From Marinifilum sp. D714 (GTDB lineage: Bacteria > Bacteroidota > Bacteroidia > Bacteroidales > Marinifilaceae): a stretch of DNA of 64,000 nucleotides. The notes under the pieces were generated by a model, which saw nothing but the letters and a program-made list of their open reading frames with translations, searched no databases and was not told the DNA's origin. The stretch covers positions 62,001 to 126,000 of the forward strand of contig NZ_JALPNU010000009.1 of NCBI RefSeq assembly GCF_030851345.1. Direction: 5' to 3'. Positions 7,702-17,016 of the stretch are shown piece after piece (the stretch's first letter is position 1; every line of letters starts with the position of its first letter). A program made the translations under genes and the position numbers.

Positions 7702-10554
7702 TTATTTTTTTAATGTAATCTCGATAACTCCTTGTTTTCCTTTTTCTCCATACTTGTCAATGGCTGATTTATCCTTTAAGACATTAATGCTTTCGATTTC
7801 CTTAGATTTAATGAAATCCGTTTCTTTTCCTGAAATTATCTTACCATCCACAACGTAGATAGGTCTATTATTATCCAGTTTCCCTTTAATTTTAATAGCA
7901 GTGTTGTCAACATCTTGCTTATTTTTTAGTGAAACAAGTACAACTCCATTTTTACCATTTTCACCAAACTGCTCAATTGCCGATTTATTCTTTAAAACCG
8001 TTACACTTTCAATATCATTTTGTGACAATTTATTTAAGGCTTTTATTGTTGTTTTCTTTCCGTCAACAATGAATAAAGGAGCATCTTTTCCGGCAAAGTT
8101 TTCTAAGCGAAACCGATTGGACGTTTCTTCTGATTCACCTTTGCTTGTAGCAACTACAACACCACTTTCAGCAGCTTTCCCATATAAGGCAGTGGCCGAC
8201 TCATCTTTAAATAAAGTTACGCTTTCAAAGCTGCTTGAATTAAGCTTTTTAAATTGTTCATAATCTACTGGTTTTCCATCCAAAATAAAAAGAGGGTTCT
8301 TTTCACCTGAAACTCCTTTTACTTGAACCAAATGTGCAGATTTTCTTTTGTTTTCAGTGGTACTAATAATAATGGCTCCGTTTGATGCTTCTTCACCATA
8401 TAATTCGATTGCAGTTTGGTCCTTTAGTACCTTGATTGAATTAATGGTATTGGGATCTATAGAGTTAAAAGTGTTTTTGTCAATTACTTTTCCATCAAGA
8501 ACAATTAGTAAATTATCAGTTTCAGGGAAATTCTTAATTCGAATGGAATGATTCTTCTTATTATTTTCTTGTTTGATTTGTTCTTCAAGTTCTTTTCTAT
8601 ACTCAGGAGTGTTTAGTTTTTCCAAATGCTTTTGAATACTTTCCTTGCTTCTCTCAAGTTTCTCTTGAAGTTCCTTCTGGTATTCTGGAGAATTGAACTT
8701 TTGAATTTGTTTTTTTAAGGATTCTCTTTGTTTTTGAACTTGTTTTTCAAATTCTCCTGATTCCATTTTTTTTAGATGCTCTTGAAGAGATTTTTGAGAT
8801 CTTTCGATATTATTCTTCAATTGCTCTTTAAATTCTTTTGAATTAACTCTTTCAATCGTCTCCTGAATTCTTTTCTTTATTTCAGCTTTTTCTTTTTCAC
8901 TGAGCTTTTTGTCAGATTCAATTTCTTTCAACTCTTTACTCAGTTCTTCTTTCTGAAGTTCTTTTTCCAATTCAAGTTGCTTGATTAAATTTTTGCTTGT
9001 CAATTCTTCAAGCTCTTGTCTTAGTTCGGCTTGTTGTTCTTGCATTTCTTTCTTAATCTGCTCAACATCCAAATCTTTCAGAGCATTTTCCATTTCCAAG
9101 CGCATTTCATCAAAGTTCATTTCTACTTTGACATCCTCTAATTCCTTAGCTGCTTTTTCTAATTCAATTTTTTGCTCCCTAATTATTTCATTTACCTTAT
9201 TCTGCAACCATTTTTTAGATTTTAAAGAATCTTGAGGAAAGTCAAAATCAACATCAAAATCCATTGGTACTTCCACATCATGACCCAATTCAGCAACAGG
9301 TTCTACCTCCACTTCAGGAGCAATTTCTATTACATCTTCCAGCTCTACTTCAGGAACAATTTCAACGACATCATTAATTTCTGGTTCTACTTCAACTGTT
9401 TCTTTTACTTTTTTGTTTTTTTTAGATTTCTTTTTCTGCTTATCAGGTGCAAGCAGCATGGCATCAGATCCATTTTGTTGATTTTGATCTAAAACATTAA
9501 TCTTCGAAAAGAACTGTTTGCCAGTTAATGCATTGCCAGAAATGGCAAAATTCGAAATCAAAATCAATCCACTTAGCAGAAAAACAAATAAACCACTAAA
9601 AACGATTTTGTTTGTTTTTTTGACTGATGCTTTTGGTCTTATAATTCGTTGTACTCGATTAAAAAGGTTATCCTTTTTACCTGATAAACCCAATACCAAT
9701 TCGAATCTCTTTTTTCTAATTGCTTCCATATTATTTAATGCTTTAATGAGGGTTAAGGATTCACCACAAACCTTTACCGCCAGATCATCACAAATGTGTT
9801 CTCTTTCGGTATTAACCACAGAAGATAGCCACCAAACCACAGGATGATAGAAAAATAACAATTCTATTATTCCTTGAATAAATTGAAATAAATAATCGTG
9901 ACGCTTGATGTGCGCCAATTCGTGTGCTATAATAATTTCCAATTGATTTTCCGGTATTCCACTAAGCATGCTTACCGGCAATAAAATTACTGGTTTAAAA
10001 TATCCTACTAGTGATGGAGTTTGAACATAGCCAGACTCCAATATTGTAATTTTTTGTTTTAAGTTGATCTTTTGAATGAGTTTATCAGCAATGGTTTGCG
10101 TTTGTTTCGATACCGGGTAAGTAAGGTGTTTACGCAATTTTATGGTTTGCAGATAATTGAATGTCATGTGACAAGAAAGAATACAAACGCCAATAATCCA
10201 AATGTTTACCATGATTGGGAAATATTGGTCGATGTGTAAATTTTCAAAGCTAAATTGATTTAGAGTTTCAGGACTACTATTGAGAAGATACAACAGTAGT
10301 TCAGGACTTAAATTCAGATCGGAACCATTGCTATGATTTGATAATGGCAGGTAATGGAAAAATGTAATGGTAAAACTCACAAATATAAATGCCATAGCCA
10401 AGTTCGCCACTCCATACCTAAGTTTGGCATTATCTTTTGATATAAACCGAAAAAGAATCCAAACGATAAGTCCAAAAATCACAATTTGCCATACAGAATG
10501 TAAAAGGGCCCAGCCCAAAGCATCAACCAACTTGTATATACTAAAACTATTCAT
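7702..10554 (-). CDS. BlaR1-type M56 metallopeptidase receptor with four TonB-plug-like repeats
   Basis: 950 residues from the ATG at 10554, which overlaps the blaI-like stop by 8 bp; an in-frame ATG 36 bp earlier is possible. Membrane helices lie near 12-38, 48-68, 115-130 and 317-340. A gluzincin core has HELAH at 211-215 and EHICDD at 252-257, so the zinc protease is probably intact. The part after the last helix is extracytoplasmic: a Val/Glu/Pro acidic stretch (about 385-428), a charged coiled-coil region (453-676) with repeated NSPEYQKEL-type units, then four repeats of about 63-70 residues (672-734, 743-805, 813-876, 886-948). The repeat pattern is LFILDGK...IESVTVLKDKSA...YGE.GK.GVV.IS. 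This is the plug motif found at the N-terminus of SusC-like TonB receptors. In BlaR1/MecR1 systems the sensor triggers cleavage of the repressor; that is inferred here from the adjacent repressor gene. Confidence 0.9.
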   Translation of the reverse strand: MNSFSIYKLVDALGWALLHSVWQIVIFGLIVWILFRFISKDNAKLRYGVANLAMAFIFVSFTITFFHYLPLSNHSNGSDLNLSPELLLYLLNSSPETLNQFSFENLHIDQYFPIMVNIWIIGVCILSCHMTFNYLQTIKLRKHLTYPVSKQTQTIADKLIQKINLKQKITILESGYVQTPSLVGYFKPVILLPVSMLSGIPENQLEIIIAHELAHIKRHDYLFQFIQGIIELLFFYHPVVWWLSSVVNTEREHICDDLAVKVCGESLTLIKALNNMEAIRKKRFELVLGLSGKKDNLFNRVQRIIRPKASVKKTNKIVFSGLFVFLLSGLILISNFAISGNALTGKQFFSKINVLDQNQQNGSDAMLLAPDKQKKKSKKNKKVKETVEVEPEINDVVEIVPEVELEDVIEIAPEVEVEPVAELGHDVEVPMDFDVDFDFPQDSLKSKKWLQNKVNEIIREQKIELEKAAKELEDVKVEMNFDEMRLEMENALKDLDVEQIKKEMQEQQAELRQELEELTSKNLIKQLELEKELQKEELSKELKEIESDKKLSEKEKAEIKKRIQETIERVNSKEFKEQLKNNIERSQKSLQEHLKKMESGEFEKQVQKQRESLKKQIQKFNSPEYQKELQEKLERSKESIQKHLEKLNTPEYRKELEEQIKQENNKKNHSIRIKNFPETDNLLIVLDGKVIDKNTFNSIDPNTINSIKVLKDQTAIELYGEEASNGAIIISTTENKRKSAHLVQVKGVSGEKNPLFILDGKPVDYEQFKKLNSSSFESVTLFKDESATALYGKAAESGVVVATSKGESEETSNRFRLENFAGKDAPLFIVDGKKTTIKALNKLSQNDIESVTVLKNKSAIEQFGENGKNGVVLVSLKNKQDVDNTAIKIKGKLDNNRPIYVVDGKIISGKETDFIKSKEIESINVLKDKSAIDKYGEKGKQGVIEITLKK

Positions 10555-10945
10555 GGGATTCAGACTTTTGTGATGACTCGATATCATCAATTAAATTGCG
10601 AATTTTATTCAGTTCCTCAGTACTGCATGTTTTATTGCCCAGTGCTTGCAATACCATTCCCGATGTTGATCCGTTGAACAGGGTAGATATGAATTTATCT
10701 ATGAGAAGATTTTTGGTTTCTTTTTCTTCCACAATAGCCTCATAAATATGGGTTCGAGAGTTTTTTTCTCTTCGAAGCATATTTTTTTCCGTCATGATTT
10801 GCATCACCTTCAAAGTAGTTGTGTATCCAACATCTCTGCCGGTTTTTAATTTTTCGTTTACAAAACGTACTGTCGACGGACCATAAGTCCATAATACTTG
10901 CAAAATTTCTAATTCTGCTTCGGTTGGCTTAATCTTCTTTGGCAT
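10547..10945 (-). CDS. blaI: BlaI/MecI-family repressor
   Basis: 132-residue winged-helix repressor with the family N-terminus PTEAELEILQVLWTYGPSTVRFVNEKL, the recognition helix YTTTLKVMQIMTEKNMLRREK and a C-terminal dimerisation helix region. Family members dimerise on dyad operators and are inactivated when the partner M56 receptor is activated. It is translationally coupled to the downstream M56 gene by the 8 bp overlap. Three matching dyads sit 20-91 bp upstream, which supports autoregulation. Its ligand or stress signal is unknown; a beta-lactamase gene is not in the window. Confidence 0.92.
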   Translation of the reverse strand: MPKKIKPTEAELEILQVLWTYGPSTVRFVNEKLKTGRDVGYTTTLKVMQIMTEKNMLRREKNSRTHIYEAIVEEKETKNLLIDKFISTLFNGSTSGMVLQALGNKTCSTEELNKIRNLIDDIESSQKSESHE

Positions 10946-10964
10946 TTTGTGGTGAATTCCGTTA

Positions 10965-10980
10965 TACGATTAATTTCGTA
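10965..10980. promoter_or_regulatory. BlaI-type operator, copy 1
   Basis: Perfect dyad TACGA-N6-TCGTA, 16 bp, 20 bp upstream of the blaI start. It is the first of three identical half-site pairs. Assignment to BlaI is inferred from position and from the family's preference for TACA/TGTA-like dyads. Confidence 0.75.
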
Positions 10981-10990
10981 GATAAAATTA

Positions 10991-11006
10991 TACGAAAGAA
11001 TTCGTA
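10991..11006. promoter_or_regulatory. BlaI-type operator, copy 2
   Basis: Second TACGA-N6-TCGTA dyad, with an extra inner pair (TACGAA...TTCGTA). Its centre is 26 bp from copy 1. Confidence 0.75.
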
Positions 11007-11020
11007 ATACAAAATATTAG

Positions 11021-11036
11021 TACGATAATTTTCGTA
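11021..11036. promoter_or_regulatory. BlaI-type operator, copy 3
   Basis: Third TACGA-N6-TCGTA dyad; its centre is 30 bp from copy 2. Beyond it, up to the next gene at 11272, the only structure seen is a small hairpin AATCGG-ATTGA-CCGATT at 11199-11215. Confidence 0.75.
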
Positions 11037-11271
11037 GAAAGCTCTGTTTTTTTATTTTTTTAACATTTGAGTGTTTGTCTAGATTCTTTATTTAAAACTC
11101 TTTACCCTTTACTTCCATCTTTTTTTTTCGTATTTTAATAGTTCCCTCTAAGACTTATTAAATTGGGATGGAAGTGAGAAAAGAAAGGAATATAACTCAA
11201 TCGGATTGACCGATTAAAGGCGATGAAGCCTTATGCAAATTGCAAATTTTAAACCATAGAACAAGAACGCT

Positions 11272-11745
11272 ATGCCTATTCGAAAGTTAAAGCAATATTT
11301 AGATGAAAGACAGATAAAATATGTTACGATTCGGCATTCTTCAGCTTATACAGCTCAACAGATTGCGGCATCGGCCCATATTCCCGGGAAAATGCTCGCA
11401 AAAACGGTAATGATTAAAATAGATGGTAGAATGGCAATGGCTGTATTACCAGCTTCCTATTTGATTGATTTTGACTTGTTAAAGCAAATGTTAGGCTGTA
11501 AAAAAGTTGAATTAGCTCACGAACAGGAGTTTAAAGATATTTTCCCTCAGTGCGAAGTAGGAGCAATGCCTCCTTTTGGAAATCTTTACAACTTAGAAGT
11601 TTATGTGTCAGAAAGTTTAGTAGAAGATGATGATATCGTATTCAATGCTGGAACTCATACCGAATTAATCATGTTATCGTATGAAGATTTCCACAATAGT
11701 GTTGAACCAGTAGTTTTGAAATTTACACATAAGTGTTACGCTTAG
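11272..11745 (+). CDS. YbaK/ProX-type aminoacyl-tRNA deacylase
   Basis: 157 residues forming a single YbaK/EbsC domain. It has the conserved opening YVTIRHSSAYTAQQIAASAHIPGKMLAKTVMIKIDGRMAMAVLPAS, the invariant lysine context AKTVM, a GAMPPFG loop near 101-107 and an acidic C-terminal region with AGTHTELIML. The family hydrolyses mischarged tRNAs in trans. Which tRNA is targeted cannot be told from sequence alone. Monocistronic, convergent with the amidase gene. Confidence 0.85.
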   Translation: MPIRKLKQYLDERQIKYVTIRHSSAYTAQQIAASAHIPGKMLAKTVMIKIDGRMAMAVLPASYLIDFDLLKQMLGCKKVELAHEQEFKDIFPQCEVGAMPPFGNLYNLEVYVSESLVEDDDIVFNAGTHTELIMLSYEDFHNSVEPVVLKFTHKCYA

Positions 11746-11785
11746 AAATTATATAAATGATTAAAAATAAAACACTTTTCTTTTC

Positions 11786-12772
11786 TTACTTTTTCATTTG
11801 TCCCTTATAATCATCAATAATTCCTTCACATAGCCATTTTGCCAAAGCTTGCCTGTTATCAGTTTTGGTAAATCTAATTTGGTCTCTGTAGTTGTTAATA
11901 TTTCCAAGTTCAACGAATACTGATGGAGGTGTAGTGGTTTTCAGCATGTATAATCTTCTTGTACCAACGGTTCCTGTATATCTTCTGTTAGGCTGATATT
12001 TTGCGTATTTTGCTTTCATCTTTTTTTGAAGCGTTAATGCAAGCTTTTTGCCTTTCTTACTATTGGCGTGATGATAAAAGTATACATCGGTCCTGTTTCT
12101 TTTACTTCTTGAATCAAGGTGCAATACAATCAAGCGTTGATAGCTTCCTGGTTTCTCTTTCCTGGCTAAAATGTTAACAGCAGCTGCTCTTTGTCTTAAG
12201 CGCGGTGTCTGCTTTCTTGGAATTACCTGTGATGGATAGCATATTTCATCTTTATCAGGTTTTAGAAAAGAGGCATCTCTAATTCCATCATTTTTATCTC
12301 TAATGATGAAATGCACTTTGGCACCATGAGATATGAGTTCCTTTCCCAACCTTAAAACAATATCATAAGCATACTCATCTTCACAAATTTTATTACCTGA
12401 TACTTTACCAACTGCACCAGGATCAGGACCTCCATGACCAGCTACCAAATGAATGACTGCACCTTCCAATGAATTGTTGACTTGTTTTACGCTCGCATGT
12501 TCTTTTCCAAGTAATGGAATAGAATGGATGTAGTATCGCAGTGGAACCTTGTATTTTTTGCCAGCAATTAAATGACCACTTTTTGTGAAACGGCCTTTAT
12601 TTAAAGTTTTGAACTTTGCACTATGCTTGGCTGGAGTAAGTTGATTCCTGTACAAAAAGGCGTTGAATCCTTCACCTTTTTTTACAGTTACCCATTTAAA
12701 ATTGTCTTGTGCAAATATGGGATTGGTTATGCTTAAAATTAATATTATTAAGAGAGAAAGGTATTTTGACAT
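11786..12772 (-). CDS. secreted N-acetylmuramoyl-L-alanine amidase (Amidase_3) with LysM-like N-terminus
   Basis: 328 residues. Signal peptide to about residue 21 (NPIFAQ), then a short segment WVTVKKGEGFNAFLYRNQLTPAKHSAKFKTLN that resembles a LysM peptidoglycan-binding repeat. The catalytic domain starts near 105 with VIHLVAGHGGPDPGAVG (first zinc His), continues with the EDEYAYDIVLRL glutamate region, then VLHLDSRS (second His) and the late glutamate in PPSVFVELGNINNY. Zinc amidases of this family cleave the amide between MurNAc and the stem peptide. Likely roles are cell division or wall turnover. Confidence 0.85.
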   Translation of the reverse strand: MSKYLSLLIILILSITNPIFAQDNFKWVTVKKGEGFNAFLYRNQLTPAKHSAKFKTLNKGRFTKSGHLIAGKKYKVPLRYYIHSIPLLGKEHASVKQVNNSLEGAVIHLVAGHGGPDPGAVGKVSGNKICEDEYAYDIVLRLGKELISHGAKVHFIIRDKNDGIRDASFLKPDKDEICYPSQVIPRKQTPRLRQRAAAVNILARKEKPGSYQRLIVLHLDSRSKRNRTDVYFYHHANSKKGKKLALTLQKKMKAKYAKYQPNRRYTGTVGTRRLYMLKTTTPPSVFVELGNINNYRDQIRFTKTDNRQALAKWLCEGIIDDYKGQMKK

Positions 12773-12840
12773 TGAAATGAGTTTAATCTTGGTTCAATAA
12801 AAATAAATCAATTTTTAATATAACCATTAATGTCATTTAA

Positions 12841-13707
12841 TTATTGTTTGGATACAATTTTATAATCCAGAGCGTAGCTTGAAAAAATTCCAAAAGCTCC
12901 TTCCACATTCGAATAGAGGTTTGTTTTATTAGAAAAAGGGATGTCGCCTTTGTTTTCAAGTGATACAAAAGATCTTTCGTAATTAAAATAATCTTGGCTT
13001 ATGTGATACAACTCAATTTTATATTCTTGATAACCCACAAAAAAATCATCATTCAAAATATAAAATGAAATCTCAGTTTGTGAACTTTTAAAGTTTTCAT
13101 CGGAAAAACTTCGGCTACCGCGCAACATATTTTGTTCGAATCCATTATCATTTACATTCAAATTCCCTTCGAACACAATATCATTGCTATAATATTGAAT
13201 CACATCCGAGATGTTATTTGATATGCCTTTTACAAGTAACATATAGTAATTGCTTTGTGAAGGATCATCAGTAAATTTTAATTTAAAAGTGGTTTTGCCT
13301 TCTGATGCATCATCCAAAAGCTTAATGTCATTGATTAATACTTTTTCTGGAGCTATGGTATTTGTTGTTACTTTATTGAAATCTGGATGTGTCATCGTAA
13401 TTTCATATTCCGTTTCGCTTTCCAGGTATTGATTTGGGAGTTCATAAGTGCCATTTTCTCGATAAGCCAATTTACCTAATTCTTTATTATTTTTATAAGC
13501 GGTAACTGTTGCATCAGAGATGTATTTGATTTCAACAGGAGATCCAACACTCTTCGATAAATTAAGCTTAATTAAACTATCTACTCCCATTAGTGAGTTG
13601 ATTGATACGATTGGATCGGACTTAGTTTGTGGAAGCTCTTCTTCCTCTTCACATGAAACAAGTAGTGAAAATAAAATTAAACAGGTTAATAATTTAAAAT
13701 AATTCAT
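12841..13707 (-). CDS. DUF4249-type lipoprotein partner of the TonB receptor
   Basis: 288 residues from the ATG at 13707 (MNYFKLLTCLILFSLLVSCEEEEE). The lipobox LVSC is followed by a run of glutamates, a signature of surface-exported Bacteroidota lipoproteins. The body is beta-rich with carboxypeptidase-regulatory-like strands (SVGSPVEIKYISDATVTAYKNN...YELPNQYLESETEYEITMTHPDFNKV), which fits DUF4249. It starts 10 bp after the TonB receptor stop, so the two form one receptor-lipoprotein unit. Its ligand is unknown. Confidence 0.8.
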   Translation of the reverse strand: MNYFKLLTCLILFSLLVSCEEEEELPQTKSDPIVSINSLMGVDSLIKLNLSKSVGSPVEIKYISDATVTAYKNNKELGKLAYRENGTYELPNQYLESETEYEITMTHPDFNKVTTNTIAPEKVLINDIKLLDDASEGKTTFKLKFTDDPSQSNYYMLLVKGISNNISDVIQYYSNDIVFEGNLNVNDNGFEQNMLRGSRSFSDENFKSSQTEISFYILNDDFFVGYQEYKIELYHISQDYFNYERSFVSLENKGDIPFSNKTNLYSNVEGAFGIFSSYALDYKIVSKQ

Positions 13708-13717
13708 GTTTAAAGGA

Positions 13718-16303
13718 TTAAAATTTATAGGAATAGCTAACACTTGGTATAAATGAGAACAGGTTGATTTTTTTCAATTTTGGATCATTAGATATATTGT
13801 TATCAAAAGATACATACATATAGCTGGTGTTTTTTCTATTGTAAAAATTATAGATGCTAATATCCCAAGATCTTGTTCCATGTTTCTTTTTCTTCATAAA
13901 GCTAATTGACAAATCTAAACGATGATAGTCAGGAAGTCTGTAAGAATTTCTTTCTGTGTAAACAGTTTTAGTCTCAAACGAAGAAGGATCATAAGGAGAA
14001 ATAGCTGCAATTTTGGATGTTGATAAAGTAGCAGGAAGTCCTGTTCCATAGGTCCAGAAAGCTGAAAACTTGGTTTTATTGCTGATGAACTGATTGACCT
14101 GAATGGAAAAATTGTGTCGGCGATCATAAGGAGAAGCATAGGACTTACCATTGTTAATGCCTTTAAATCTTACTTTTGATTGAGATAGTGTATAGGCAAT
14201 GTTTCCATTTGTTTTTCCTAGACTTTTGCTTAGCTCAACTTCCAATCCTTTGCTCCATCCTTTGCCACTTTCAACCATATTTTCCCAGTCAGAGCTAACA
14301 TCTTGAAAGTATGATGTTCCTTTCAAATCCAGTAAATTTCTGCTTAGCTTGTGATAAAATTCGATATTCAGTTTTACTGATTTGTTAAATGAATAATGTG
14401 TTCCAGCCGTATATTGGAAAGAATCAATCGGTTTAATTTTTTTGGTTACCGGAAACCATAAATCAGTTGGTAAGCTTAAGGTACTGGTTCTTACCAAATG
14501 AAGATACTGTGTCATTTGAGAAAAACTTCCAGTAAATGACCATTTTGGAGTAAGGAAATATTGTGCGTTTAATCTAGGTTCAATTGTTGAATAGTAGGTG
14601 TTATCCACAATGAAACTACTCCAGCGAGTTCCCATATTAACCAATAATTTCTTGCCAAATCTAATTTGTGCCTCACCATATAGGTTAACTTCTTTTGATT
14701 TGATCAATTCATCAGTTGAAATTTCGGAATTATTATCACGGGTGTTTTTAATAAACTCACTACCCGGTTTGGTGTGATGCAGGGAAGCTTCCAGTCCAAA
14801 TTTCAAATAGTGTTTATAATCTGGGATAAAATCAAACTCTGTTTTAAATGAGAAATCACGAATACCAGATTTAAATTCATGATTATAGTTTTCCATGTAA
14901 TCTGAATCATTGGCTTTTTCACTTCTCTTTTCTTTCAGCAAAAAGGTATACCTACTTAATATCAGAGTGGTGTTACCAAATAAGTGATTGTTGTATACAT
15001 GATTCCAGCGCAGTGAGTTGGTGAAATTCCCCCAACCGAGTTTATATCTAACTTTTTCTCGGATGTTTGTAGAGATATCTTCAGAGCTTTTTACACTGGC
15101 CAAATCACCTCCCCAATAAGTGCTGAAGTATAATTTATCGCGCTGAGAAAATCGGTGCACAATTTTCCAGTTCAGATCACCAAAATAGTAGCCAGCATTT
15201 ACATTGCTATCAGAAAGGTCCAGAATTCCGTTAACCAATAAATCAAGATAGGTTCTTCGGATTGACAAGTTGAATGTGGTTTTATCTTTTTTGATTGGCC
15301 CATTCAAATTGAATTTTGCAGTAAGCAATCCCAAGCTATAGCTTCCTTCTAACTTCTTTGTATTTCCATCTTTCATACGGATGTCTAAAACCGAGGATAC
15401 TCTGCCACCATAATGGGCAGGAAAACCACCTTTTACCAGCTTTACCTGATTAATGGCATCCTGATTAAAAACAGAGTATAAGCCCATTAAATGTGAAGAA
15501 TAATACACAGGAACATCATCTAATAAAATAAGATTTTGATCTGGTGAACCGTTCCTGATATTTAGGCCGCCTAAACCTTCGTTGCTGTTTTGTACACCAG
15601 GCAAATGTCGTAAATTTTGGAACAAATCATTTTCACCAAAAACACCTGTTTGCTGCATGGTTTTGGCCTGAAAGCTATTGGTACTAACAAATAAATGATT
15701 AATGTTATTGGCTCTCTCGTTTGCTGTTACCTTAACTTCCTGCAAAATGGTTTTGGGTTCCAAGGATATGTTAATGATAGTATCTTTTTCCAATTCAACA
15801 TCTAACAGAACCTCTTTGTAGCCAACAAAAGAAAATTGCAAAAGATGTGTTTTGTTTTTTAAGCTTAAACTGTAAAAGCCAAAATTATTGCTAACTGTTC
15901 CTGTAAAGTTACTTAGGTTTGCAACTGTCGCATTGATTAACGCTTCACCAGATTTAGCATCGCTAATGTATCCACTGATTCTGTATTTTCTATCGTAGGG
16001 TGGAATCGAGACAATGAAAATTTTACTGCCTTTTGCCTGAATTTTAAAATTCTTCAGGTTGATGGACTGGTTTAGAATATCTCTAATGGATGAAACTGAA
16101 TCGGATAATTGAACCCTTTTATTGGTGTTTAATTCACTGGTAAAACTAAACTGGGCCTTGGTTTGCTCTGTAATTTCTTCCAGCAGTTCGGATAATTGAT
16201 AACTACTTTTAGGAAGCTTAATCTCTTGCTGCAGATTGATATTCTGACAATAGGCCGATAGAAAACAGAGTAATAAAGAAAAAGTAAAAATAAATTTTAC
16301 CAT
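13718..16303 (-). CDS. TonB-dependent outer-membrane receptor with STN signalling domain
   Basis: 861 residues with a signal peptide (cleavage after AYCQ, residue 20). Domain order: secretin/TonB short N-terminal (STN) domain about 30-99; carboxypeptidase-D regulatory-like domain 107-182 (YRISGYISDAKSGEALINATVANL...LQFSFVGYKEV); plug about 205-310 (LNIRNGSPDQNLILLDDVPVY); then a barrel ending in aromatic-rich strands. The STN domain is the hallmark of transducers that talk to a FecR anti-sigma factor. The matching FecR and ECF sigma genes lie upstream on the same strand. The imported substrate is not deducible. Confidence 0.92.
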   Translation of the reverse strand: MVKFIFTFSLLLCFLSAYCQNINLQQEIKLPKSSYQLSELLEEITEQTKAQFSFTSELNTNKRVQLSDSVSSIRDILNQSINLKNFKIQAKGSKIFIVSIPPYDRKYRISGYISDAKSGEALINATVANLSNFTGTVSNNFGFYSLSLKNKTHLLQFSFVGYKEVLLDVELEKDTIINISLEPKTILQEVKVTANERANNINHLFVSTNSFQAKTMQQTGVFGENDLFQNLRHLPGVQNSNEGLGGLNIRNGSPDQNLILLDDVPVYYSSHLMGLYSVFNQDAINQVKLVKGGFPAHYGGRVSSVLDIRMKDGNTKKLEGSYSLGLLTAKFNLNGPIKKDKTTFNLSIRRTYLDLLVNGILDLSDSNVNAGYYFGDLNWKIVHRFSQRDKLYFSTYWGGDLASVKSSEDISTNIREKVRYKLGWGNFTNSLRWNHVYNNHLFGNTTLILSRYTFLLKEKRSEKANDSDYMENYNHEFKSGIRDFSFKTEFDFIPDYKHYLKFGLEASLHHTKPGSEFIKNTRDNNSEISTDELIKSKEVNLYGEAQIRFGKKLLVNMGTRWSSFIVDNTYYSTIEPRLNAQYFLTPKWSFTGSFSQMTQYLHLVRTSTLSLPTDLWFPVTKKIKPIDSFQYTAGTHYSFNKSVKLNIEFYHKLSRNLLDLKGTSYFQDVSSDWENMVESGKGWSKGLEVELSKSLGKTNGNIAYTLSQSKVRFKGINNGKSYASPYDRRHNFSIQVNQFISNKTKFSAFWTYGTGLPATLSTSKIAAISPYDPSSFETKTVYTERNSYRLPDYHRLDLSISFMKKKKHGTRSWDISIYNFYNRKNTSYMYVSFDNNISNDPKLKKINLFSFIPSVSYSYKF

Positions 16304-16361
16304 GAATTATAGGATGTGATTGGTTAAGGCCGTAAAAATAATTATTGTCATTATAAACAAC

Positions 16362-16384
16362 AAAAGGAAGCCCATAAGGCTTCC
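16362..16384 (-). terminator. probable terminator between small secreted gene and TonB receptor
   Basis: Stem GGAAGCC (16366-16372) / GGCTTCC (16378-16384) with a 5-base loop. On the - strand it is followed by TTTTGTTG. It would end the transcript of the gene at 16441-16902 before the receptor gene. Confidence 0.55.
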
Positions 16385-16440
16385 AATTTAATGCATTTTA
16401 TTTGAATATATTATAATTTCAATAGGCGAGAGGGGGGATA

Positions 16441-16902
16441 TTAATTATTATTCAACCTCTTAAAGATATATCTGGTAATGAAAATTCCTTTACCATCACC
16501 TTTACCACTATCACTTTCGACACCACTGGCAACAAAGGCCAATTCCCATCCATCGTTGGTAAGTTTGTTAATTTTCGACGATAACAATGCATCGTTAGAA
16601 GCAATATTTTGGAAGTTAATACCTGCAATACTATAGAAATTCAACAATTTGGTTTCTGAGAAAAGGTTCACTTTAGCATCCGATCTTTTTACCGCTTTTT
16701 GTTTGCTTTTTTTACCATTGGTTCTGTCTGTGGTGAAATTTGCAGCTTCAATAGGATCCTTCTCCTCAATGATTCTTGATCTACCAATTCCCATAGGAAC
16801 GATTGACTCTACCGATGTAATCACTTTATATTCTACTTTTTGAGCATTTGATGTTGAGAAAAATCCGAATGCAATTGCTGCGATAATTAATAATCTTTTC
16901 AT
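16441..16902 (-). CDS. small secreted protein of unknown function (DUF4177-like)
   Basis: 153 residues from the ATG at 16902, where a clean signal peptide begins (MKRLLIIAAIAFGFFSTSNAQ). The mature protein starts KVEYKVITSVESIVPMGIGRSR and ends WELAFVASGVES...GIFITRYIFKRL. The YKVI...GWELAFVA...FITRYIFKR pattern resembles the DUF4177 fold, but the assignment is tentative. It lies inside the sigma/FecR/receptor locus, with its own upstream gap and a hairpin downstream. Confidence 0.6.
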   Translation of the reverse strand: MKRLLIIAAIAFGFFSTSNAQKVEYKVITSVESIVPMGIGRSRIIEEKDPIEAANFTTDRTNGKKSKQKAVKRSDAKVNLFSETKLLNFYSIAGINFQNIASNDALLSSKINKLTNDGWELAFVASGVESDSGKGDGKGIFITRYIFKRLNNN

Positions 16903-17016
16903 GTATGTTTTTTTTCTTATTATTATTAATAGGTTAATTAATTTTTTGACACAAGTTGAGCCCTTCACTCGAATTATCGAGTAAATAATTCTTTGTATAA
17001 TACGTTTGGTGAATTT

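Noticed and set aside
7577-9847. Several + strand frames of 67-120 codons
   Set aside because: Antisense shadows of the lysine/glutamate-rich M56 receptor gene.
10555-10590. Earlier start for the M56 gene
   Set aside because: Would add 12 hydrophilic residues before the first helix and a 44 bp overlap with blaI; the 10554 ATG gives the usual short coupling overlap.
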